From NCBI GenBank assembly GCA_035539855.1, contig DATLHO010000065.1, positions 1-5,523 of the forward strand: a stretch of 5,523 nt of DNA, read 5' to 3'. The position numbers and the translations under genes are program-made. Each line of letters begins with the position of its first letter. The stretch's first letter is position 1. Origin of the DNA: DATLHO01 sp035539855 (lineage in GTDB: Bacteria > Bacteroidota > Ignavibacteria > OLB7). The notes beneath the pieces were generated by a model, which searched no databases, was not told where the DNA came from, and saw only the letters and a list, made by a program, of their open reading frames with translations. This document shows positions 1 through 4,867 of the stretch, piece by piece.

Positions 1-153
1 CGGCGGACACCCCTCGCACGTCACGGTGCCGGTGTATGTCGACGGCAGCTCACGGAGCATCTCGCGGGCCGCCTCACCGACCGTCAGCGGCGTCGCCGCG
101 CAGGCCCCGAGCGCTATCGCACAGAGGATCGCGAGCAGAACCGGGCGGATCAT
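1..153 (-). CDS. NlpE-like envelope lipoprotein, N-terminal part (runs off the window edge)
   Basis: Only the first 51 residues are in the window; the gene continues past base 1. The N-terminus MIRPVLLAILCAIALGAC is a lipoprotein signal peptide: one basic residue, a hydrophobic core and a lipobox L15-G16-A17-C18, so the mature protein should begin at Cys18 and be lipid-anchored. After about 20 residues comes LPSTYTGTVTCEGCPP with a CxxC pair (C46, C49). This fits the start of the NlpE N-terminal domain, where the usual pattern is a Tyr-x-Gly stretch followed by CADC-P/G. In E. coli NlpE is an outer-membrane lipoprotein that senses surface and copper stress; whether this protein does so is unknown. 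The ATG is preceded by GGAGG (160-164) at good spacing and overlaps, as ATGA, the stop of the RES-domain remnant upstream, suggesting former translational coupling. The family call rests on a short segment. Confidence 0.75.
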   Translation of the reverse strand, partial: MIRPVLLAILCAIALGACAATPLTVGEAAREMLRELPSTYTGTVTCEGCPP

Positions 154-308
154 GACGTGCCTCCAGGCAGCCTGCGGTCGAGTGAGAATGGCCGTTGCGA
201 GACGACCTTGACCCGCGATATCTCCCGGAGCATGGGATTCATCAGGTAGTTGGTTTCCACGGGCACGACGACCGATGGGACCGCCAGTATCGGCGAGCGC
301 GCTGATTC
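150..308 (-). pseudogene. C-terminal remnant of a RES-domain toxin
   Basis: The stretch between the YdeI-family gene and the NlpE-like gene looks non-coding but reads in one minus frame as a recognisable protein end: ARSPILAVPSVVVP, then VETNYLMNP, about ten variable residues, and VVSQRPFSLDRRL before a TGA at 152-150. This matches the usual C-terminus of RES-domain proteins (VPS-x-VVP-x-E-x-NYL-x-NP ... PF-x-D-RL). RES proteins are NAD-degrading or ADP-ribosylating toxins paired with Xre-type antitoxins. The fragment keeps the conserved Ser of the VPS motif and the Asn of the NYLxNP motif. The N-terminal two thirds, with the conserved Arg and Glu, are absent; upstream in the same frame is only an out-of-frame reading of the YdeI-family gene. 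There is no usable start codon before the motif and no Xre antitoxin in the window. It is therefore a remnant and presumably non-functional. The family match is by eye. Confidence 0.72.
160..164 (-). promoter_or_regulatory. Shine-Dalgarno GGAGG of the NlpE-like gene
   Basis: GGAGG on the minus strand lies six bases before the ATG at 153. It sits inside the last codons of the RES-domain remnant, so the site evolved within, or survived from, an upstream coding region. It fixes the start codon of the lipoprotein. Confidence 0.7.
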
Positions 309-310
309 GA

Positions 311-910
311 TCAGCGCTCGTACTTCCAGTTGCGTGACTTCCCCTCGGCGATCCACTCGACGGCCTGCGATACTCTCTTGACGCGCGTCGCGTCGGTCTT
401 GGCCTCGGCGATCCACGTGATGTACTCCTTGCGCCTGCCGGGAGTGAAGGCGGAGAAGTGCTTCGACGCCTCGCGGTTCTTCCGCAGCGCCGCCTCGAGC
501 TCCTCCGGGACCTCGAGGTCGGCCGACTCCTCGGCCGGCGACCGCGTGATCGTGATCCCCTCCTCGTTGAGCTTCATCGCCGTGCGGATGTACCCGGCGA
601 TCTGCTTGCGCGACGGAAGGTCCTTCAGGCGCGTGATCCTCCCGAAGTGCCCCATCGCATCGCGCGATGCCTGGCCTTCCTCGAAGATCAGCGATCCCTT
701 CCAGAACGTGAACGCGCAGTGGGCCTTGAACGACGCCATGCTGCACATCATCGATCCCAGGTAATCGAAGTGGGGGAAGCTCCACTTCATCGTCTCCTCG
801 ACGTCCGGACAGGTCTCGTGCACGATCTCGCGGATGTGCTCGAGAATCGGTCGCGCGAAGTCGGCGCTCTTCGCGATGTACTGGTCGACGCGTGGATCTT
901 TCGTTCCCAT
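311..910 (-). CDS. YdeI/OmpD-associated (OmdA) family protein with N-terminal DUF1801-type domain
   Basis: This 199-residue soluble protein has no signal peptide. Residues about 8-115 form a DUF1801-like domain: ADFARPILEHIREIVHETCP, then EETMKWSFPHFDYLG, and a CAFTFWKGS strand. Residues about 133-195 match the OmdA/YdeI C-terminal helical module: VPEELEAALRKNREASKHF, then FTPGRRKEYITWI, and ending in AVEWIAEGKSRNWK. Both ends look intact and the length is normal for the family. The family is annotated as bacteriocin-protection or OmpD-associated, but its molecular role is not established, so I infer only a cytoplasmic protein of unknown function. GAGGAG (915-920) lies four bases before the ATG and supports the start. 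The gene begins 18 bp after the stop of the DUF6933 gene, so the two are probably co-transcribed. Its stop abuts the RES remnant, which places a recombination junction close to its 3' end. Confidence 0.88.
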   Translation of the reverse strand: MGTKDPRVDQYIAKSADFARPILEHIREIVHETCPDVEETMKWSFPHFDYLGSMMCSMASFKAHCAFTFWKGSLIFEEGQASRDAMGHFGRITRLKDLPSRKQIAGYIRTAMKLNEEGITITRSPAEESADLEVPEELEAALRKNREASKHFSAFTPGRRKEYITWIAEAKTDATRVKRVSQAVEWIAEGKSRNWKYER

Positions 911-914
911 GATG

Positions 915-920
915 CTCCTC
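915..920 (-). promoter_or_regulatory. Shine-Dalgarno GAGGAG of the YdeI-family gene
   Basis: GAGGAG on the minus strand sits four bases before the ATG at 910. It falls within the 18-bp gap after the upstream gene, which is consistent with co-transcription and with independent initiation on the same message. Confidence 0.7.
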
Positions 921-928
921 GCTGGAGT

Positions 929-1885
929 TCAACGACTGTTCGTCACGCTGACATCGGTGGAGACGATTACCGCCTCGCGCTCGTCGCCCAGCGCCGCGCG
1001 CTCGGGTCCGGCCAGGTACGCGTCGAATGCCGCGCGCGACGGAAAGCGGATCTCGTGGATCTCGCGCAGCGTCTCGCTGTCACCGGTCTCCTCGACGATG
1101 GTGCGCTCGAGGTGGCCACCGTACTTCGCCATGATCCCGATCGCAGCATCCTCGTAGGCGCGATAGCGATCGAGCATCGCATGCCGCACGGTCAGCGTCG
1201 CGACCACGAGGACCGGAGCGTCGGCGTGCGCATCAGTATCCGCATGCGCATCGGCATGCGCATCGCTGGCGCGCTTCGGCACCGGCGCGTGTGCGCTTGG
1301 GGGCACCGTCGACGTGCGGCCCGGAGCGCTGCGAGCCGCGCCGTCGCGGTGATGGATCACGCCCTCGACGGGTCGCATCACGAAGCCGGCGCGCTCGAAA
1401 GCCGTGGCGAGCGCGATCGAGGGCAGGACCTCGCTGGCAGCGTGCGCCGTGCGCGCGAGGGCATCCTCCTCGTCGTCGAGGTCGAGCGAGTGAATCGACT
1501 GGAACCTCTCGGCCGACGCGCGAATCATGTGCGTAACGTCGTTGAGCGTGGTGAGCATCTGCCGGTCGTTCGTCGCGGTGATCGAGCCGTCGACCATCTC
1601 GGCGCGCTGCTGCGCGATGGCGTCCTCAGGCACGCCGAGGCGCTCGAGCAGCCGCTCGAGGCGCTGCGCGAACTGCGGCATCGTCGTGCGCAGCGTGCTC
1701 CCGAGCGTGACGACCGCAATCCGCGTCTCGACGTTGCAGAAGACCACCGCCGACTCTCCGCGGAACGGCAGGGCCATGACGTTCGCATACCACTCGCCGA
1801 GAACCGCCGACGGCTCCGGTGGCGTCGGATCGGGGACGACGCGTGAGCGCTTGAGCAATCGCTGCGTGCAACGGATGACGACCAT
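929..1885 (-). CDS. DUF6933 domain fused to a DUF1330-like alpha-beta barrel domain through a His/Asp/Ala linker
   Basis: This 318-residue protein has two domains. Residues 1 to about 150 resemble DUF6933: it opens with VVIRCTQRLLKR, has LGEWYANVM (29-37) and a FCNVETRIAVVTLG strand, and carries the typical later part ERLGVPEDAI ... ITATNDRQMLTTLNDVTHMI (100-121). Residues about 224-313 (VLVVATLTVRHAMLDRYRAY, then KYGGHLERTIVEE, EIHEIRFPSRAAFDAYL) look like a DUF1330 or antibiotic-monooxygenase type ferredoxin-like domain, a fold usually acting as a dimer. Between them is a low-complexity linker, Pro/Ala/Ser-rich and then SDAHADAHADTDAHADA (207-223). DUF6933 proteins normally stand alone as far as I know, so the fusion is unusual. 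No function can be assigned. The ATG at 1885 gives the expected family start; no strong Shine-Dalgarno precedes it. It is probably first in the minus-strand cluster. Confidence 0.82.
   Translation of the reverse strand: MVVIRCTQRLLKRSRVVPDPTPPEPSAVLGEWYANVMALPFRGESAVVFCNVETRIAVVTLGSTLRTTMPQFAQRLERLLERLGVPEDAIAQQRAEMVDGSITATNDRQMLTTLNDVTHMIRASAERFQSIHSLDLDDEEDALARTAHAASEVLPSIALATAFERAGFVMRPVEGVIHHRDGAARSAPGRTSTVPPSAHAPVPKRASDAHADAHADTDAHADAPVLVVATLTVRHAMLDRYRAYEDAAIGIMAKYGGHLERTIVEETGDSETLREIHEIRFPSRAAFDAYLAGPERAALGDEREAVIVSTDVSVTNSR
1218..1265 (-). repeat. 12-bp tandem repeat coding for the Asp-Ala-His-Ala linker
   Basis: On the plus strand GCATGCGCATCG occurs twice in perfect tandem (1242-1253, 1254-1265), preceded by two degraded 12-bp units (1230-1241 and 1218-1229). 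The period equals four codons, so copy-number change keeps the reading frame of the DUF6933 fusion gene. On the coding strand it gives alternating Asp, Ala and His (Thr once) in the interdomain linker. It probably arose by slippage. Confidence 0.75.
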
Positions 1886-2107
1886 GTCTCGGAGGACGTT
1901 CGTGGGTGCGGCTGGCTGATCCCATGCATTGCGATCGCCCGCGCCGGCGCGCGAAGATAGTGAGCGCCGGCTCCCGACGCATCAGCCCCTCGTTGGGAGC
2001 CTCCCGGCGAATCGGTAAGTTCCCGACACCACTGCCGTTCGATCGTACCGCAATTCCCCGTGCGATCAATCCCGGACGGCTCGTCGAATCCCCAGGGCAC
2101 CAATCAC
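1886..2107. other. Divergent intergenic region between the DUF6933 fusion gene and the large lipoprotein gene
   Basis: No convincing gene is seen here. It should hold the promoters for both flanking genes. A weak sigma70-like pair TTGGGA (1993-1998) and TAAGTT (2016-2021), spaced 17 bp, could drive the lipoprotein gene, but both hexamers are poor. GGGAG-C-CTCCC (1995-2005) is a small near-perfect palindrome overlapping it. The stretch 1988-2048 is similar to the region upstream of the RIO kinase gene and is listed separately. Confidence 0.6.
1988..2048 (+). promoter_or_regulatory. Conserved upstream element, copy 1 (before the lipoprotein gene)
   Basis: Read toward the lipoprotein gene, this element runs CCTCG..GGGAG..CCTC..GGCG..TCGGTAAGTTCC-N6-CACTGC..CGTAC. 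The same blocks occur in the same order and same orientation relative to the gene upstream of the RIO kinase (4817 down to 4749). The core TCGGTAAGTTCC (2012-2023) and CACTGC (2030-2035) are identical and equally spaced in both; the flanking blocks align only with small gaps. The core ends 72 bp before the ATG at 2108. I infer a shared promoter or regulator-binding site. The opposite strand of the core reads GGAACTTACCGA, which resembles a sigmaE-type -35 facing the DUF6933 gene, so direction is not settled. Confidence 0.45.
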
Positions 2108-3703
2108 ATGCGTCCATCTCCAACCCGCTCGCGGCTCCGCCCGACGGCGCTGCTGCTCGGCCTCCTTGCGCTGGCTCCCCTGCTGACGTCGTGCGCGAGC
2201 TCGGGCATCACCCCGCGCGGCAACGTGCAGCTCTCGTATACTCCTGCGCGCATCATGCCCGCGACCGAGAACGGCGACGGCGCCATTCTCCGGATGCCCG
2301 ACGGCGGCTTCGTCGTCTGCGAGGCGATGGACGACACGGTGCTGTCGCTGCGCCGCTACACCGACGCGCTGGAGCCCGGCTGGGCCGCTCCGGTGATGGA
2401 GCCGAAGGTCGAGTCGTCGTTCCGCTTCGCCCGCTCGTACAGCGGCGCCTTCGGCTTCGGATTCATGCCGACGGTGAAGGAGGCCGTGATGTCGATGACG
2501 ATGGCCGGCGACGCGATCTCGCTGCTGTCGTACCGGTTCGGCGAGGAGGATTCGATCTACGTCATTGGCCGGCTCTACGACCCGAAAACCGGCGCGCAGC
2601 TCCGCAACGACGTGCTCTACTCGACGGTCCTGCACGAGGATCTCGAGACCGACGACCGCCGCGCGTTCTCGAGCGTCTCGCCGGACAGCTCGCGGCTGAT
2701 CGTCTACAACTACATCCCCGGCGCCGATGAGAGCGAGCTCTCGTTGAACATGGCGGTCATCGGCGGCCGCGGCCAGTTGCTGCGCCGCGCGATCCTCTCG
2801 CTCAAGGCATCCGAGGGCGAGCGCCGATCGCTGCAGTCGATCGAGATCGACAACGCGGGGAACGTCTACCTCGTCACGATCGACAACGACACGACGATCC
2901 GCGTCGAGCGCCACCCGACCGAGGGCGCGGTCTCGACGATGCGCGCGTCGTTCAGCGGGACCGACGACGCCGAGCTCGGACGCGTCAAGGTGCGATTCGA
3001 AGCGAACGACCGCCTGATGCTCAGCGCGCCGATCACCGTCGACGACGCGCTCGTCGGCATCGCCCTCGCACGTATGAACATGCGCGAATCGAGCCCGCCA
3101 CTGACGAAGACCATCGCCATCTCCGAGGACAAGCTCGAAAGCGAGGTCGAGATCGACGAGTACGAGTTCCCGTGGCTGCATTCGATCATCGAGACGAAGG
3201 GACCGACGCCGCTGGTCTTCGTGCTCGAGTCGCGATTCACCAAGGAGATCACGACGACCACGACGTCGGCGACCGGCGCTTCGAGCAGCTCGCGGACGAT
3301 GAACTACGCGATGGCCGGCGACATCCTCATGGTCGGATGCGGCGCCGAGGGCGACCTGCGCTGGCTCAGCCGCATCGAGAAGAATGAAGGCCGTTCGCTG
3401 ATGATTCCACTGCCGATGAGCTGGTACTATCAGCAGATGTCGTTCAAGCCGCACGTGACGAGCACGAATCGCCTGCACGTGCTGCTGCGCGACGAGGAGG
3501 GCCTGCGTCTGCGCGAGGTCAATCTCGCCGACGGCGGCCACGTCTCCCCGCGCGGCGATCTCCTGCTGACGATGGGCGGCGCCGCGACGGTGCATCCGCA
3601 CTTCACGACCTGGCTCAACGACAACGAGGTCATCATGTTCTGCATGCAGGGTGTGTTCTCGAAGGACCTCAATCTCTACCGCATGAACTACGCGACGCGC
3701 TGA
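2108..3703 (+). CDS. Large lipoprotein of unknown function, probably beta-propeller-like
   Basis: I do not recognise a named family. The 531-residue product begins MRPSPTRSRLRPTALLLG, an Arg-rich n-region and hydrophobic core ending in the lipobox L26-T27-S28-C29, so it should be exported and lipidated at Cys29. The body alternates short hydrophobic strands with loops that recall propeller blades: ILRMPDGGFVVCEAM (60-74), FSSVSPDSSRLIVYN (187-201), SIEIDNAGNVYLVTID (244-259), AGDILMVGCGAEGDLRWL (403-420) and FTTWLNDNEVIMF (499-511). A Thr/Ser-rich loop (381-397) interrupts it. No catalytic motif is visible. An in-frame GTG at 2060 would add 16 residues before the signal peptide, so the ATG at 2108 is preferred; a weak AGGG lies 10 bases upstream of it. 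The conserved upstream element precedes the gene and a strong hairpin follows it, so it is probably monocistronic. Confidence 0.88.
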   Translation: MRPSPTRSRLRPTALLLGLLALAPLLTSCASSGITPRGNVQLSYTPARIMPATENGDGAILRMPDGGFVVCEAMDDTVLSLRRYTDALEPGWAAPVMEPKVESSFRFARSYSGAFGFGFMPTVKEAVMSMTMAGDAISLLSYRFGEEDSIYVIGRLYDPKTGAQLRNDVLYSTVLHEDLETDDRRAFSSVSPDSSRLIVYNYIPGADESELSLNMAVIGGRGQLLRRAILSLKASEGERRSLQSIEIDNAGNVYLVTIDNDTTIRVERHPTEGAVSTMRASFSGTDDAELGRVKVRFEANDRLMLSAPITVDDALVGIALARMNMRESSPPLTKTIAISEDKLESEVEIDEYEFPWLHSIIETKGPTPLVFVLESRFTKEITTTTTSATGASSSSRTMNYAMAGDILMVGCGAEGDLRWLSRIEKNEGRSLMIPLPMSWYYQQMSFKPHVTSTNRLHVLLRDEEGLRLREVNLADGGHVSPRGDLLLTMGGAATVHPHFTTWLNDNEVIMFCMQGVFSKDLNLYRMNYATR

Positions 3704-3725
3704 CGAAGCCTCCCAACGCGACACG

Positions 3726-3763
3726 CAACGGGCCGCTCCTCTTCGAGAGAGAGCGGCCCGTTG
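3726..3763 (+). terminator. Intrinsic terminator hairpin between convergent genes
   Basis: CAACGGGCCGCTC (3726-3738) and GAGCGGCCCGTTG (3751-3763) form a perfect 13-bp stem. With one bulged base, TCT (3740-3742) and AGA (3748-3750) lengthen it, leaving a loop of about five bases. On the plus strand it lies 22 bases after the lipoprotein stop and is followed by TCATTCGGTGTT, a poor U-tract. On the minus strand it lies 45 bases after the RIO kinase stop and is followed by no T-run. It probably ends the lipoprotein transcript and may help end the RIO transcript. Confidence 0.8.
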
Positions 3764-3808
3764 TCATTCGGTGTTGCCGGGGCGCGTCATCGACGCGTCG
3801 CGGGCGCG

Positions 3809-4720
3809 TCAGCGGCGCGCGCTGCGGCCCGGAGCGTGTACCGACTCGGCCCGGTTCTGCGGGTGCAGGTCACGGGGAATCTCCGCGAGCAGCAGTCGCT
3901 CGATCACCTCGGGATCGGAGCGCACGCCGATGCGCGCGAACGAGGCGCAGAGGGAGCGAACGTCGCGCTGCATCAGCTCGACCGCGTTCGGGTTGCGCGT
4001 GATCTCGACGACCTGCGGAAGGTCGATCACCACGACCTCGCCGCGCCACCACAGCAGGTTGTACGTCGAGTAGTCGCCGTGGACCAGGCCGCTGCGCACG
4101 AGCCTCACGAGCGCATCGACCGCCGCGGCAAATGCGACGTGCGCCTCGCGCGGCGTCAGCTCAGCCTCGGCGAGGCGCGGAGCGGCGACGCCGTCGTCGC
4201 CGATGAACTCCATGACGATCGCCATCCCCGCGTGCCCGATCGGTCGCGGCACGCGTACGCCCCGCGCGCCGAGCGTGCGGAGCTGGCGGTATTCCTCCTC
4301 GACCCAGATCGCCTGGCTGGCCGCGAGCCCCCGACGCGAGTGGTGCTCGATCGCGCGCTCGATGCGCGTGTCGCCGATGAAGCGACCTTCGCGATAGCTG
4401 GCGTCCTTGCGGAAGGATCGGATGGTGACGTCGGTGTAGAGCTTGACGGCGACGGGCGCCGAGCCACGGCGTCCGGCGAAGACCGATGCCTCCTTGCCGC
4501 GGAGGATCGGCGCGATCAGTTCATCGAGCAGGCCGCGCTCGTGGAGCTCCTGAAGATCGCGATGATCGAACGTGGGCGCCGGCTCGCCGTGCGCCTGCTC
4601 GAACTGTCGGGCGCGCTCGGCGTCGACGACGAGCTGTGGAAGGGCGGATCCGGTTCGCAGACGGGGGCGGCGCTGTTTGATGCGCTGGAATGATTCCTCG
4701 GAATCGTCGCGGCGTGCCAT
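3809..4720 (-). CDS. RIO-family atypical protein kinase/ATPase (RIO1-like)
   Basis: This 303-residue cytoplasmic protein carries the full RIO signature: a short nucleotide loop GKEASVFAG (75-83), the ATP-binding Lys93 in PVAVKLY, a hinge MEFIG (170-174), the catalytic loop LVHGDYSTYN with Asp216 and Asn221, and the metal-binding Asp233 in VVVIDLPQ followed by the typical NPNAVELMQRD. RIO proteins lack the activation loop of ordinary kinases, and the short distance from Asp216 to Asp233 fits that. Eukaryotic and archaeal members act in small-ribosomal-subunit maturation as ATPases; bacterial members are less understood, so a ribosome or RNA role is only a guess. The first ~45 residues are charged and probably flexible, followed by a helical lead-in (50-70). 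GAGG (4729-4732), eight bases before the ATG, supports the start. The conserved upstream element lies 29 bases or more before the ATG. The C-terminal tail is basic. Confidence 0.93.
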   Translation of the reverse strand: MARRDDSEESFQRIKQRRPRLRTGSALPQLVVDAERARQFEQAHGEPAPTFDHRDLQELHERGLLDELIAPILRGKEASVFAGRRGSAPVAVKLYTDVTIRSFRKDASYREGRFIGDTRIERAIEHHSRRGLAASQAIWVEEEYRQLRTLGARGVRVPRPIGHAGMAIVMEFIGDDGVAAPRLAEAELTPREAHVAFAAAVDALVRLVRSGLVHGDYSTYNLLWWRGEVVVIDLPQVVEITRNPNAVELMQRDVRSLCASFARIGVRSDPEVIERLLLAEIPRDLHPQNRAESVHAPGRSARR

Positions 4721-4728
4721 TGCAGGAT

Positions 4729-4732
4729 CCTC
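4729..4732 (-). promoter_or_regulatory. Shine-Dalgarno GAGG of the RIO kinase gene
   Basis: GAGG on the minus strand is eight bases upstream of the ATG at 4720. It supports this start over later in-frame candidates. Confidence 0.55.
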
Positions 4733-4748
4733 GTGAAGTGAGGCAGAC

Positions 4749-4817
4749 GTACGCGCGTTGATGCAGTGATCAGCGGAACTTACCGAACGTCCGCCTTCGA
4801 GGCTCGCTCCCGCGAGG
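4749..4817 (-). promoter_or_regulatory. Conserved upstream element, copy 2 (before the RIO kinase gene)
   Basis: Read on the minus strand toward the RIO gene, it runs CCTCG..GGGAGCGAGCCTC..GGCGG..TCGGTAAGTTCC-N6-CACTGC..CGTAC, the same block order as copy 1 upstream of the lipoprotein gene. The core occupies 4786-4775 and CACTGC 4768-4763. The element starts ten bases after the T-run of the minus-strand terminator and ends 28 bases before the ATG, which is where a promoter for this gene should be. The role is inferred from position and conservation only; no standard sigma70 -35/-10 pair is evident in this copy. Confidence 0.45.
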
Positions 4818-4827
4818 CACGGCGCAG

Positions 4828-4867
4828 AAAAAAGCGGAGACCGCCCCGACAGAGCCGGGACGGCCTC
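4828..4867 (-). terminator. Minus-strand intrinsic terminator upstream of the RIO kinase gene
   Basis: On the minus strand GAGGCCGTCCCG (4867-4856) pairs with CGGGGCGGTCTC (4848-4837) in a 12-bp stem containing two G-U pairs, with a seven-base loop. CGC and then TTTTTT (4833-4828) follow. This is a textbook rho-independent terminator for a transcript entering from the right. The nearest coding region on that side is the RarD-like gene, whose stop is about 400 bases upstream, so the transcript has either a long 3' UTR or a separate RNA end. The element also insulates the RIO gene promoter. Confidence 0.85.

Noticed and set aside
294..320. Imperfect hairpin CGAGCGCGCTGAT / ATCAGCGCTCG across the stop of the YdeI-family gene
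   Set aside because: The arms need a two-base bulge and no T-run follows on the minus strand; not strong enough to call a terminator.
458..1846. A 462-codon open frame on the plus strand opposite the YdeI and DUF6933 genes
   Set aside because: Arg-rich antisense shadow; the minus-strand genes match known families and have ribosome sites.
2060..2107. GTG start adding 16 residues to the lipoprotein
   Set aside because: It would place 16 polar residues before a normal n-region and signal peptide; the ATG at 2108 gives a standard lipoprotein leader.
2066..3724. A 552-codon open frame on the minus strand opposite the lipoprotein gene
   Set aside because: Its product is Arg/Ala/His/Val-rich with no family features, as expected for the antisense of a GC-rich gene. 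The plus-strand product has a proper signal peptide and protein-like composition.
3761..4693. A 310-codon open frame on the plus strand opposite the RIO kinase
   Set aside because: Shadow of the kinase gene, whose catalytic motifs are all on the minus strand.
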